64,000 nucleotides of DNA from Vibrio sp. YMD68 (GTDB lineage Bacteria > Pseudomonadota > Gammaproteobacteria > Enterobacterales > Vibrionaceae): assembly GCF_029958905.1 (NCBI RefSeq), contig NZ_CP124614.1, forward strand, positions 3,224,001 to 3,288,000, in the 5' to 3' direction. The notes beneath the pieces were generated by a model. The model made no database searches. It was not told the origin of the DNA and was given only the letters and a program-made list of their open reading frames with translations. Below, piece after piece: positions 1 to 9,096 of the stretch (position 1 is its first letter; each line of letters starts with the position of its first letter). A program made the translations under genes and the position numbers.

Positions 1-60
1 GATTGATCGCCTTAATGACGCCGCTGATACAGCGCCAAGACGTCCACTGTTGTTAACACT
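1..60 (+). other. left edge, possible tail of a truncated gene
   Basis: The first 60 bases precede a strong terminator. One plus-strand frame is open from the edge to a TAA at 52-54 and another to a TGA at about 76. Either could be the last codons of a plus-strand gene that starts outside the window. There is too little sequence to identify a product. Confidence 0.25.
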
Positions 61-99
61 AAAAAGCCACTCTTTCTGATGTTCAAAGAGTGGCTTTTT
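61..99. terminator. bidirectional rho-independent terminator
   Basis: A 15-bp perfect stem (61-75 with 85-99) and a 9-nt loop are flanked by A and T runs on both sides. It can end plus-strand transcription entering from the left edge and minus-strand prlC transcription, whose stop codon lies about 70 bp away. Confidence 0.9.
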
Positions 100-171
100 C
101 GGTCTATTGTCTCATTTCAGACTGCGCTCTTTATTTAGTGAGCAATCAGCCTAAGTTTTAAAATATCGGCA

Positions 172-2214
172 TTAAGCTTCAATACCCGCATGTCTTAGCA
201 TGGCATCGATCTGAGGCTCACGTCCTCTGAACTGCTTAAACAGCGTCATAGGTTCGTCACTGCCACCCATTTCTAAAATATTATTCAGGAAGCTTTTTCC
301 TGTTTCTTTGTTAAAGATGCCTTCTTCTTCAAAACGAGAAAATGCATCCGATGACAACACTTCCGCCCATAAATAGCTGTAGTAACCGGCGCTATAGCCA
401 CCCGCAAAGATATGACTAAAGCTATGAGAGAAACGATTCCACTCAAGGCTTGGTAATACACCTACTTTTGATTTCACTTCGACCAAGGTTTCTAAAACGC
501 GTGGACCAACCTCAGGATCAAATTCCGTGTGGAGTGTGAAGTCAAATAGGCCGAACTCAAGCTGACGCATGATAAACATGGCCGATTGGAAGTTCTTGGC
601 TGCCATCATTTTATCCAACATCGCTTTTGGCAACGCTTCACCGGTTTGATAGTGACCTGAAATAAACGCTAACGCCTCTTCTTCCCAGCACCAGTTTTCT
701 AAGAACTGACTTGGTAGTTCAACCGCATCCCAAGGCACACCGTTAATACCCGACACGTCGCCCGCATCCACCTGAGTGAGCATATGATGAATGCCATGGC
801 CGAACTCATGAAACAAGGTAACGACTTCATCGTGGGTGAACAGCGCAGGCTTATCACCAACCGGTTTATTGAAGTTACACGTTAGATAGGCAACTGGGCT
901 TTGCAGCTCACCACTTTCAGTCATGCGACGTCCTCGACAATCATCCATCCATGCCCCGCCACGCTTGTGCTCACGTGCATACAGGTCAAGATAAAAACTG
1001 CCGCGAAGCTGTTCGTTAGCGTCAAAAATATCGAAGAAGCGAACCGATTCGTGCCATGTATCGACACCTTGGCGCTCTTTTACTGTCATGCCAAACACAC
1101 GGTTAAGCACTTCAAATAAACCACTGACTGCTTTCGATTCAGGGAAATATGGGCGAAGATCTTCATCTGAAATTTCAAACAAATGCTGCTTCTGCTTTTC
1201 GCTGTAGTAAGCGATATCCCACAAGTTCAGCTCTGTGACGCCGAACTCTTTTGCCGCAAACTGACGCAACTCTTCCACTTCTCGCATCGCTTGTGGTTTG
1301 GCTTTAACCGCTAGGTCGTTCAAAAAACCAAGCACCTGTTCTGGCGTTTCTGCCATTTTAGTCGCCAATGATTTTTCGCTGAAGGTATTAAACCCGAGCA
1401 TACGAGCAATTTCGTGGCGCAATTTCAGCTGCTCGGCAATCAGATCAGTGTTATCCCATTGACCCGCATTCGGGCCACGGTCAGACGCGCGAGTCACGTA
1501 AGCTTGGTAAAGCTCTTCACGCAACGCCTGGTTATCACAATACGTCATGACCGGAAGATACGACGGTATATCTAGCGTCAGCAAGTACCCTTCAAGCTCT
1601 TTCGCTTCTGCCGCGGCTTTCGCTGCTGCAATGGCAGATTCTGGCATGCCCGCAAGCTCGCTCTCATCGGCAATCAACTTGCTCCAGCCCATTGTTGCGT
1701 CTAGGACATTATTCGAGAACTGGGAGCCCAGCTCTGACATGCGCTTACTAATTTCACCGTAGCGGTGCTGTTCATCCGCTGGCAAACCAATGCCAGAAAG
1801 CTCAAAGTCGCGCAATGAATTGGTGATGCACTTTTTCTGCGCTTGCGTCAGGGTGTCAAACTCATCGCTCGCCTGAATACGCTGGTACGCTTCAAACAGC
1901 CCTTTGTGCTGACCGACCCATGTGCCGTATTCTGATAAAATCGGTAAGCAACTTTCATACGCTTCCCGAAGCGCTTCGCTGTTCATTACCGAGTTTAAAT
2001 GGCTCACTGGCGACCATGCACGACCCAACTTATCGTCGGCTTCTTCAATCGGTGCAATCAGATTTTGCCAACTAGGGTTGCTATTGTCTTGTAAGACTTG
2101 TTCAATTTTCTCACGGCAATCAGCAATCAATTGTTCAACGGCTGGCTTTACATGCTCAGGCTTGATCTGAGAAAAGGGAGGTAAATCAGTGAAAGTTAAT
2201 AGCGGGTTCGACAT
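172..2214 (-). CDS. prlC: oligopeptidase A (M3 family zinc metallopeptidase)
   Basis: Cytosolic zinc endopeptidase of the thimet oligopeptidase family (M3A); it degrades peptides left by ATP-dependent proteases and signal peptides. The protein is 680 residues, the usual length for PrlC. The catalytic HEFGH motif (HExxH) is at about residues 469-473, followed by the usual conserved downstream region. I chose the ATG at 2214 rather than the TTG two codons upstream, because AGGA lies six bases before this ATG. It is divergent from rlmJ; E. coli also has prlC next to rlmJ and gor, although here the prlC partner rsmJ is some 56 kb away. No oddities seen. Confidence 0.96.
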   Translation of the reverse strand: MSNPLLTFTDLPPFSQIKPEHVKPAVEQLIADCREKIEQVLQDNSNPSWQNLIAPIEEADDKLGRAWSPVSHLNSVMNSEALREAYESCLPILSEYGTWVGQHKGLFEAYQRIQASDEFDTLTQAQKKCITNSLRDFELSGIGLPADEQHRYGEISKRMSELGSQFSNNVLDATMGWSKLIADESELAGMPESAIAAAKAAAEAKELEGYLLTLDIPSYLPVMTYCDNQALREELYQAYVTRASDRGPNAGQWDNTDLIAEQLKLRHEIARMLGFNTFSEKSLATKMAETPEQVLGFLNDLAVKAKPQAMREVEELRQFAAKEFGVTELNLWDIAYYSEKQKQHLFEISDEDLRPYFPESKAVSGLFEVLNRVFGMTVKERQGVDTWHESVRFFDIFDANEQLRGSFYLDLYAREHKRGGAWMDDCRGRRMTESGELQSPVAYLTCNFNKPVGDKPALFTHDEVVTLFHEFGHGIHHMLTQVDAGDVSGINGVPWDAVELPSQFLENWCWEEEALAFISGHYQTGEALPKAMLDKMMAAKNFQSAMFIMRQLEFGLFDFTLHTEFDPEVGPRVLETLVEVKSKVGVLPSLEWNRFSHSFSHIFAGGYSAGYYSYLWAEVLSSDAFSRFEEEGIFNKETGKSFLNNILEMGGSDEPMTLFKQFRGREPQIDAMLRHAGIEA

Positions 2215-2335
2215 AAGCAATCCTTTTGACGGTGAAGCTAATTAGTAAGAGACAAAGCAAGTGTGCTGATCTCGAAATTTGTTATTTATAGTAAATACTA
2301 AATATAGGTAGGTTATGGAAATTTCAATAGTGGCG

Positions 2336-2341
2336 TATAAT
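2336..2341 (+). promoter_or_regulatory. probable -10 box for rlmJ
   Basis: A perfect TATAAT lies about 60 bp upstream of the rlmJ start in the prlC/rlmJ divergent region. The -35 at 17-bp spacing (2313-2318) is poor, so this is a candidate only. Confidence 0.35.
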
Positions 2342-2400
2342 CCTCTTAACAGTATATTTCAATTATGCGCACTTTACCGATGAGTGTTTGAGAGTCTAAT

Positions 2401-3240
2401 TTGCTAAGTTATCGCCACAGTTTTCATGCCGGCAACCATGCCGATGTTGTTAAGCACATCGTTCAGAGCTTAATACTGAACGCCTTACAACAAAAAGAGA
2501 AGCCATTTGTCTATCACGACACGCATTCTGGTGTCGGCCGTTATGACCTGACTCACGAATGGTCAGAGAAAACCAGCGAGTACAAACAAGGTATTGCGCG
2601 TCTTTGGGCACAAGAAAATATCCCTGAAGATATCCAAAGCTACCTCGACGCCATCAAACAATTGAATGAGGGTGACACGCTGCGTTATTACCCTGGTTCG
2701 CCTTGTGTTGCCCGTGCTCACCTACGCCCTCAAGACCGCATGGTACTGACCGAACTGCACCCGAGCGACTATCCCCTGCTGGAGCAAGAGTTTCATCGTG
2801 ATCGCCAGGTGCGAATTTATAAAGAAGATGGATTTCAACGCCTAAAAGGCAGTCTACCGCCCAAAGAGCGTCGCGGTTTAGTCTTAATTGATCCTCCTTA
2901 CGAACTTGCTAAAGAGTATCGAGATGTGGTCACGGCCATTGCTCAAAGCCACAAGCGTTGGGCGACAGGGATTTACGCGATCTGGTATCCTGTGGTGAAT
3001 CGCTGTGATATTGAAGATATGATTGAAGGGCTGGAAGGGCTTGGCATTCGCAATATTTTACAAATTGAATTAGGGGTTTCACCGGATACCAATGAGCGTG
3101 GAATGACCGCATCGGGTATGATTGTCATCAACCCTCCATGGAAGCTGGAAAGCCAAATGAAAGAAATTCTACCTTTCTTAAAAGAGGCGATAGCACCAGC
3201 AACAGGACACGTTAAAGTCGATTGGATTGTGCCAGAGTAA
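2401..3240 (+). CDS. rlmJ: 23S rRNA (adenine(2030)-N6)-methyltransferase RlmJ
   Basis: SAM-dependent methyltransferase that methylates A2030 of 23S rRNA. The N-terminus reads [19 protein letters not shown], the family signature, and the catalytic DPPY motif is at residues 164-167 (LIDPPYE). At 279 residues it matches the E. coli protein closely in length. The start is a TTG at 2401; no in-frame ATG lies nearby and family conservation begins at this codon, so the rare start is well supported. A weak GAGAG sequence serves as ribosome binding site. The gene is followed 61 bp downstream by gorA on the same strand. Confidence 0.95.
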   Translation: MLSYRHSFHAGNHADVVKHIVQSLILNALQQKEKPFVYHDTHSGVGRYDLTHEWSEKTSEYKQGIARLWAQENIPEDIQSYLDAIKQLNEGDTLRYYPGSPCVARAHLRPQDRMVLTELHPSDYPLLEQEFHRDRQVRIYKEDGFQRLKGSLPPKERRGLVLIDPPYELAKEYRDVVTAIAQSHKRWATGIYAIWYPVVNRCDIEDMIEGLEGLGIRNILQIELGVSPDTNERGMTASGMIVINPPWKLESQMKEILPFLKEAIAPATGHVKVDWIVPE

Positions 3241-3301
3241 TTGGTATGAAATCATTCACTCGAACATAAAGACTTATAATAAATTAGAGAAAGGAAGAAT
3301 A

Positions 3302-4672
3302 ATGGCAACTCATTTTGATTATATCTGTATCGGCGGCGGTTCTGGCGGTATTGCCTCTGCGAATCGCGCCGCTATGCACGGTGCCAAAGTCGCACTTATC
3401 GAAGCTCAAGATCTTGGCGGAACTTGTGTAAACGTTGGTTGTGTTCCTAAAAAGGTCATGTGGCATGGCGCTCAAGTTGCTGAAGCCATTAACTTGTATG
3501 CGGAAGATTACGGCTTTGATGTAGAACTGAAAGAGTTTAAATGGAATAAGATGGTCGAGAGCCGTCAAGCGTACATTGGCCGCATTCACCAGTCTTACGA
3601 TCGCGTTCTGGGTAACAATAAAGTTCATGTGATCAAAGGTTTTGCGCGTTTTGTTACTGAAGAAGGTGTCGACGCCAAAACGGTTGAAGTGAACGGTGAA
3701 CACTACACAGCCGATCATATTCTGATCGCTGTCGGTGGCCGTCCAACCATTCCAAACATCCCAGGTGCTGAATACGGAATCGATTCTAACGGCTTCTTTG
3801 AACTTGATGCTCAGCCTAAACGCGTCGCGGTGATTGGTGCCGGCTACATCGCTGTTGAAATTGCAGGCGTACTGCACGCACTAGGAACAGAAACGCACTT
3901 ATTCTGCCGTAAAGAAACCCCTATTCGCAGCTTTGACCCAATGATCATTGAAACATTGGTTGAAGTGATGAATACCGAAGGCCCAACGCTTCACACCAAC
4001 TCTGTTCCAAAAGAAGTGACTAAAGAAGCCGATGGCAGCCTGACCCTTCACCTAGAGAACGGCAACAGCCAAAATGTCGATGAAGTGATTTGGGCTATTG
4101 GCCGTCACCCAGCGACTGATGCTATCAATCTTGAAGCGACAGGCGTTGCAACGAACGATCGCGGTTACATCAAAGTTGATGAGTACCAAGAGACCAATGT
4201 GAAAGGTATCTACTGTGTTGGCGACATCATGGAAGGCGGTATCGAGCTGACTCCTATTGCGGTGAAAGCCGGTCGTACCCTGTCTGAAAGACTGTTTAAT
4301 GGCCAAACCAACGCCAAAATGGATTACGATCTTGTTCCAACGGTTGTCTTTAGCCACCCACCTATCGGCACCATTGGTCTCACGACTCAAGAAGCGGAAG
4401 AACAATACGGCAAAGAGAACGTAAAAGTCTACACCTCTGGCTTTACCGCGATGTACACCGCGGTAACAAAGCATCGTCAACCTTGTAAGATGAAACTTGT
4501 CTGCGCAGGGGAAGATGAAAAAGTCGTGGGCCTACACGGTATTGGTTTTACGGTAGACGAAATGATCCAAGGTTTTGCTGTTGCTATGAAGATGGGCGCA
4601 ACCAAAGCCGACTTTGATGCGGTCGTGGCGATTCACCCAACGGGTAGCGAAGAATTTGTGACGATGCGCTGA
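3302..4672 (+). CDS. gorA: glutathione-disulfide reductase
   Basis: FAD- and NADPH-dependent reduction of oxidised glutathione in the cytosol. FAD-binding GGGSGG lies at residues 11-16, the redox-active disulfide is C42 and C47 ([13 protein letters not shown]), the NADPH-binding GAGYIA motif follows mid-protein, and the C-terminal HPTGSEEF carries the catalytic His-Glu pair. At 456 residues it is the normal length. The ATG at 3302 is chosen over upstream in-frame codons because AAGGA sits just before it and the FAD motif falls at its usual distance. It lies downstream of rlmJ, as in E. coli, and ends at a strong terminator. Confidence 0.97.
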   Translation: MATHFDYICIGGGSGGIASANRAAMHGAKVALIEAQDLGGTCVNVGCVPKKVMWHGAQVAEAINLYAEDYGFDVELKEFKWNKMVESRQAYIGRIHQSYDRVLGNNKVHVIKGFARFVTEEGVDAKTVEVNGEHYTADHILIAVGGRPTIPNIPGAEYGIDSNGFFELDAQPKRVAVIGAGYIAVEIAGVLHALGTETHLFCRKETPIRSFDPMIIETLVEVMNTEGPTLHTNSVPKEVTKEADGSLTLHLENGNSQNVDEVIWAIGRHPATDAINLEATGVATNDRGYIKVDEYQETNVKGIYCVGDIMEGGIELTPIAVKAGRTLSERLFNGQTNAKMDYDLVPTVVFSHPPIGTIGLTTQEAEEQYGKENVKVYTSGFTAMYTAVTKHRQPCKMKLVCAGEDEKVVGLHGIGFTVDEMIQGFAVAMKMGATKADFDAVVAIHPTGSEEFVTMR

Positions 4673-4698
4673 TCGAACAACGCTCAACGATTCAATGC

Positions 4699-4732
4699 AA
4701 AAGGGCTTAAGTTTTCACTTAAGCCCTTTTTT
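4699..4732 (+). terminator. rho-independent terminator after gorA
   Basis: A 12-bp perfect stem (4699-4710 with 4719-4730) and an 8-nt loop are followed by a T run. The stem's own A run means it could also stop minus-strand transcription from the mscS gene. Confidence 0.9.
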
Positions 4733-4752
4733 ATCATTCAACCATGAACCGT

Positions 4753-5606
4753 TTACTGGATTAACTTTATCGAGCCGTCGATGTGTACATCTCGCTGAGG
4801 GAATGCGATGACAATACCCTCTTGCTCTAATAGCTCATCCAATCTAAATCGGATCTGACTTCGACTGCGGCGCAAGCCACCTTCAACCTGTGAATCTATC
4901 CAATAAATCACTTCAAAGATAAGTGCATTATCACCAAAGTCTTCAAAAGAGACAAATGGGGCAGGTTCGTTAATACCTCTTTCTGCTCAGTCGTGGCTTG
5001 TAAAATTAAATCCGCGACCTTTTTCGCTGGTGAACCATAGGCAACCCCAATACGAACCGACGTTCTAACCAGCCTGTCCACTAACGTCCAGTTCACCACG
5101 GTATTCTCTAGCAGTTTGCTATTGGGGATCAGTAAGTGGACACCATCCACACGACGAATACGTGTAGAGCGCGTATTTATCTGCTCCACAACTCCCTTGG
5201 CATTTTCAACTTCAAGAAAATCACCAATACGTATCGGCCTTTCCCACATGAGTATCCAACCGCTAATGAAGTTGTTAATGATGTTTTGAGCGCCAAAACC
5301 AAAACCAATCGCTATTGCTCCGGAAAGAAAAGCAAAGGCCGTGATTGGCACATTTATAAAGTCCAACGTTGTAATGATGAGTATGCCAATTGCAATGACA
5401 TACAAAACACGTTGCAATAAATGTATGACATTAGGGTCTGTTTTTTTGCTGGTCAATCGTCTTGTAATGGCTCGTATTGCGTATTTAGTCACGACAAACC
5501 CGATGATCAATACCGCCGGAATCAGCAAAATGTCACCCAGAGACACGGGCTCGCCTGATACCGTTACAACATTATGTGCTAATACGCTTTTTATCTCTTC
5601 AAACAC
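4753..5606 (-). pseudogene. MscS-family mechanosensitive channel, single frameshift
   Basis: Small-conductance mechanosensitive channel family (inner membrane, releases solutes on hypo-osmotic shock). The N-terminal part has three hydrophobic segments and the typical pore-lining region rich in Gly and Ala (AIAIGFGFGAQNIINNFISG), then the MscS beta domain. Reading stops prematurely at 4908, but shifting frame at about 4968-4973 restores a good family C-terminus (EPAPFVSFEDFGDNA and onward) to a TAA at 4753-4755. One missing base, probably an A in a run of two, explains it. I place the start at the GTG at 5606, six bases after AAGGAG; GTG codons at 5621 and 5624 are alternatives. It is the last gene of the rimK operon. 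It may be a sequencing error rather than a real lesion. Confidence 0.8.
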
Positions 5607-5629
5607 CGACGACTCCTTCACCACTGAGG

Positions 5630-6061
5630 TTACGAACCGATAAACACTTTAGAAGGATCGACCAAACAACGTTCGCCCATTGCTTCACGCCCAAAGAGCA
5701 TCAAATAACTCATATCAGAACGATCCGTTAAGGTAATTTCAATCGGCCAAGTATGCTCGCCTAACACCATGGATGTCTTTATGACGTAACGCTCTTCAAC
5801 TTCACCATTTGACGATTTTACATTTCTAATGTCATTAATCGCTGCAACACAACTCACGACTGTATCAACATTATGAGCGTCAGGGTGGATATCAAAGCTT
5901 ACGTGCGGTTTACCGTTCTTTTTTATCTTCACAATATTATCAACATGCAATGACGAGGTTTTTGCACCAGTATCAACACGAACGTGCATGTTTTCTATCG
6001 ACAAGTCAGGAAGCGCAATCGACTCCAATCGACCGATAACGATTTTTTTTGTTTTTGGCAT
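5630..6061 (-). CDS. RimB-like retropepsin-type protease (ATP-dependent zinc protease family, DUF785)
   Basis: Small protein (143 residues) of the family annotated as 'ATP-dependent zinc protease' (COG4067, DUF785), with a retropepsin-like fold. The aspartic-protease motif DTGAKTSSLHV starts at D30-T31-G32. In Pseudomonas the homologue RimB is encoded with RimK and affects RimK's glutamylation of ribosomal protein S6; a similar role here is inferred from the neighbouring rimK. It starts 6 bp after the upstream aspartoacylase-like gene stops, and the mscS gene follows within about 25 bp, so translation is probably coupled. Substrate unknown. Confidence 0.82.
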   Translation of the reverse strand: MPKTKKIVIGRLESIALPDLSIENMHVRVDTGAKTSSLHVDNIVKIKKNGKPHVSFDIHPDAHNVDTVVSCVAAINDIRNVKSSNGEVEERYVIKTSMVLGEHTWPIEITLTDRSDMSYLMLFGREAMGERCLVDPSKVFIGS

Positions 6062-6067
6062 GGTGTA

Positions 6068-7090
6068 TTAAGCCTCTTTGCTTGGGAGTAAATTATCTAA
6101 AACGTTTTCGATATGCTCTGCAATATCTTCATCGTCTTCTGAAAAATACGCGATATGGAACATCGCTTCACCCTCTTGTACTAAGGGGATATTTTGCTGG
6201 CCAATAATAATGCCGGAACGACTGGCAATCACTTTGTCGATAATATCGCCATAAGGGCTGCCAATTTCGGCCAACACATCGCCTTTTACTACTTGTTCAC
6301 CAAGATCAACCTTATGATTCACAATACCACTGGCATTCGCTCTCAGCCATTGACTGCCGTTAGCAATAAAGGGCTCTTTTCTGAGTTTTTTTGAACTCGG
6401 GGATTTTCTAAGCATGCCTAGATGCTTGAGTACATTCACGATCCCTTTCATACCCGCTCGAATTGAAAATTCATCAAATCGCAGCGCTTCTCCTGCTTCA
6501 TAAAGCAGAACTTTGGTTTGATTCTTCACCGCAGATTCACGCAAAGATCCGTCGATAATATTCGAGTTCAATACTACCGGTACACCAAACTCTAGCGCGA
6601 GCTCTTTGGTTTCTGGATCAGACAAATTCGCTCTAATTTGCGGTAGATTAGAACGGTTTATCGCTCCCGTATGCAAATCGATACCATAATCACAATGCTT
6701 AACGATCTCATTGAGGAAAATATGCGCGACTCGACCAGCGAGAGAGCCTTTAGCTGAACCAGGAAAGCATCGGTTAAGGTCACGTCTATCAGGCATATAC
6801 CGGCTTTGATTGACCACACCGTACACGTTCACCATTGGCACGGCGATCACTGTGCCACGAGTCAATTTGAACTTTCTCTGGCTGATTAGGCGCCGTATTA
6901 TTTCAATACCATTGAGCTCGTCACCATGAACCGCAGCACTAATAAAAATAGTCGGGCCAGGCTTTTTAGCGCGAATGATATAAATAGGTAATGACACATT
7001 GGCATCGGTATAGAGTTTCGCAACAGGTAACTCAATTTTACGCTGTTCACCGGGCAGTATTTCAAATTCACCAATTCTTAGTGTGTGCAT
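6068..7090 (-). CDS. succinylglutamate desuccinylase/aspartoacylase family protein
   Basis: Zinc-dependent amidohydrolase of the AstE/AspA clan (COG3608); such enzymes remove acyl groups from amino acids or trim amide-linked residues. The zinc ligands are visible as H55 and E58 in AAVHGDELNG and H140 in GIDLHTG, with the substrate-binding RDLNRCFPG loop at about residues 103-111. The C-terminal third looks like the barrel-type domain usual in this subfamily. Length is 340 residues from the ATG at 7090; an in-frame ATG at 7141 would add 17 residues but has no ribosome binding site. It sits between rimK and the RimB-like gene, so a role in processing a glutamylated or N-acylated product is plausible but is inference. 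Confidence 0.85.
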   Translation of the reverse strand: MHTLRIGEFEILPGEQRKIELPVAKLYTDANVSLPIYIIRAKKPGPTIFISAAVHGDELNGIEIIRRLISQRKFKLTRGTVIAVPMVNVYGVVNQSRYMPDRRDLNRCFPGSAKGSLAGRVAHIFLNEIVKHCDYGIDLHTGAINRSNLPQIRANLSDPETKELALEFGVPVVLNSNIIDGSLRESAVKNQTKVLLYEAGEALRFDEFSIRAGMKGIVNVLKHLGMLRKSPSSKKLRKEPFIANGSQWLRANASGIVNHKVDLGEQVVKGDVLAEIGSPYGDIIDKVIASRSGIIIGQQNIPLVQEGEAMFHIAYFSEDDEDIAEHIENVLDNLLPSKEA

Positions 7091-7197
7091 AATGTTCTCA
7101 ATATCCGTGTAACCATGACGATAGAAACTTAATGACCGCATAGGGTTAAAGAGCCGGTAGTTTAATGACCAAGCTCTTAACCTTTTTCTGTGAGTGT

Positions 7198-8103
7198 TTA
7201 ACCTTTGCCGCGTGTTTTATTGTGGTGCGGTTTCGCGCTTTTCTCAATAAAGCTAAAGACCATGCCCGCCACGTCTTTTCCTGTGGCGGTTTCGATGCCC
7301 TCAAGCCCTGGTGAAGAGTTCACTTCCATAACCATTGGGCCACTTTGAGAACGAAGTAAGTCGACACCACAGAAATTCAACCCCATCACTTTGGCTGCAT
7401 TAACAGCGGTTTCGCGCTCCGCTTTGGTGAGTTTAACCACCTCAGCTGAGCCGCCTCGATGTAAGTTTGAGCGGAATTCGCCTTCTGCGCCCTGACGTTT
7501 CATTGCTGCAACCACTCGGCCACCAACAACGAGGCAACGAATATCAGCACCACCCGCCTCTTTAACGAACTCTTGCACTAAGATATTCGCTTTCAGCCCC
7601 ATGAACGCTTCAATGATGGCTTCTGCCGCTTTTGCTGTATCGGCCAATACCACCCCAATACCTTGAGTTCCCTCTAAAAGCTTAATCACGACCGGAGCGC
7701 CACCCACGTTCTTGATTAAGTCTTTAATGTTGTCGGGCTTACTGGCAAAACCCGTTCTTGGCAAACCAATGCCTTTACGAGATAACAATTGCAATGAACG
7801 CAACTTGTCACGAGAGCGGCTGATTGCCACCGATTCGTTAACATTAAATGTGCCCATCATTTCAAACTGTCGCGCAACCGCGGTTCCGTAAAAAGTCACA
7901 GACGCGCCGATACGAGGAATAATCGCATCGTACATCGGCAATTCTTCACCGTGGTATCGTACGGTTGGGCGGCTGCTCGTAATATCCATATAGCAATGCA
8001 AGGTGTCGATAATATCAACTTCATGTCCTATGGCTTCGCCCGCTTCTTTTAGTCGGCGAGTTGAGTAGAGGTTTGGGTTTCTTGAAAGAATGGCTATTTT
8101 CAT
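7198..8103 (-). CDS. rimK: RimK-type ATP-grasp ligase (ribosomal protein S6--L-glutamate ligase)
   Basis: ATP-grasp enzyme that adds glutamate residues to the C-terminus of ribosomal protein S6 in E. coli, and makes poly-alpha-glutamate in vitro. The N-terminus [20 protein letters not shown] is characteristic, the ATP-grasp core spans roughly residues 100-290, and the metal-binding [13 protein letters not shown] motif is near the C-terminus. At 301 residues it matches E. coli RimK. The ATG at 8103 is chosen because conservation begins there; the extra 26 upstream codons look non-coding. It heads a four-gene minus-strand operon (AspA-like, RimB-like, MscS) and is divergent from an HdfR-like regulator 137 bp away. 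Confidence 0.93.
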   Translation of the reverse strand: MKIAILSRNPNLYSTRRLKEAGEAIGHEVDIIDTLHCYMDITSSRPTVRYHGEELPMYDAIIPRIGASVTFYGTAVARQFEMMGTFNVNESVAISRSRDKLRSLQLLSRKGIGLPRTGFASKPDNIKDLIKNVGGAPVVIKLLEGTQGIGVVLADTAKAAEAIIEAFMGLKANILVQEFVKEAGGADIRCLVVGGRVVAAMKRQGAEGEFRSNLHRGGSAEVVKLTKAERETAVNAAKVMGLNFCGVDLLRSQSGPMVMEVNSSPGLEGIETATGKDVAGMVFSFIEKSAKPHHNKTRGKG

Positions 8104-8240
8104 GGAATGTGCCTTTTTAGTCTGCGTATAGTTGGCTAGTGATTTGATTTTCAGGGAGTGTATAGTGGGCACAGAGAACAATAAAACGATAAATAATTAT
8201 CGGTTTAATCAAAAAAATCGATTAGACGAGGGATTTATGT

Positions 8241-9089
8241 ATGAAAATCGAACTATTGACGACCTTTTTGGAAGTAGCGCGTACGCTGCATTTTAGAGTC
8301 GCATCCGAAAACTTATATTTAACCCAGTCAGCGGTGAGTGCAAGAATCAAATTACTTGAGGAAGAGTTGGGGGTATTGCTCTTTGACCGCAGCCAAAAGA
8401 ACTTAAAAATGACCGCAGAAGGTCATCGCATGATTAAGCACGCCAACGACATGATTTTCATGTGGAATAAAACCAAGCAAGATGTGGGTATAGCCGAAAA
8501 TGACGCTCATCAATTGGTGATCGGCTCAGTGATGTCCATTTGGGATATCGTACTTCAAGGGTGGCTAAAGAAAATCCATCGCAATATTGATGACGTGAGC
8601 TTGTACACAAGTACCTATTCACCTACCGAGCTTCGGAAAAATGTGTTGAATCGCTTGATGGATGTGGCGTTTCTATTCGAACCTCCGTTTATTGACGATA
8701 TGAAAACTGAAAAGGTAGCAACGGTCCCTTTGTACTTAGTCACCACACACCAAAATACCCAGTACCAAGATTTACTGCTCGATGATTACATCGTGGTCGA
8801 TTATGGTGAATCCGTGAATAGCCAGCATACACGGGCCTTTAAAGATGTTGGGGCAGCAAAACACCACATCAATCAACCTAGGGTGGCGTTAAACTTTATT
8901 TTGGATGCAGGGGGAAGTGCCTACTTGCCTAAACAAATGGCGTTTGAATATGTCTCAAACGATCGATTGTTTATTGTTGAAGATGCGCCTATCTATTCTC
9001 GTGAAATTTATGCCATTTATCTCGCAAAAAGCCATAAAGTAGACCTGATAGAGCAGGCCCTGCATTTATTTCCAGGTGTCGAGATCTAG
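8241..9089 (+). CDS. LysR-family transcriptional regulator, HdfR-like
   Basis: DNA-binding regulator of 282 residues. The N-terminal winged helix-turn-helix (about residues 1-60, FLEVARTLHFRVASENLYL then TQSAVSARIKLLEEELG) is very like E. coli HdfR, a repressor of the flagellar master operon flhDC. Vibrios use a different flagellar cascade, so the target is unknown. Divergent placement next to rimK, 137 bp apart, is typical of LysR regulators that control the neighbouring operon, so rimK is a likely target. The gene converges with zntB, with only 7 bp between the stop codons and no room for a terminator. The effector domain ligand cannot be told. Confidence 0.88.
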   Translation: MKIELLTTFLEVARTLHFRVASENLYLTQSAVSARIKLLEEELGVLLFDRSQKNLKMTAEGHRMIKHANDMIFMWNKTKQDVGIAENDAHQLVIGSVMSIWDIVLQGWLKKIHRNIDDVSLYTSTYSPTELRKNVLNRLMDVAFLFEPPFIDDMKTEKVATVPLYLVTTHQNTQYQDLLLDDYIVVDYGESVNSQHTRAFKDVGAAKHHINQPRVALNFILDAGGSAYLPKQMAFEYVSNDRLFIVEDAPIYSREIYAIYLAKSHKVDLIEQALHLFPGVEI

Positions 9090-9096
9090 CTTTTGG

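Noticed and set aside
3284..3877. 197-codon antisense frame inside gorA
   Set aside because: Shadow of a strongly supported coding frame; no family resemblance.
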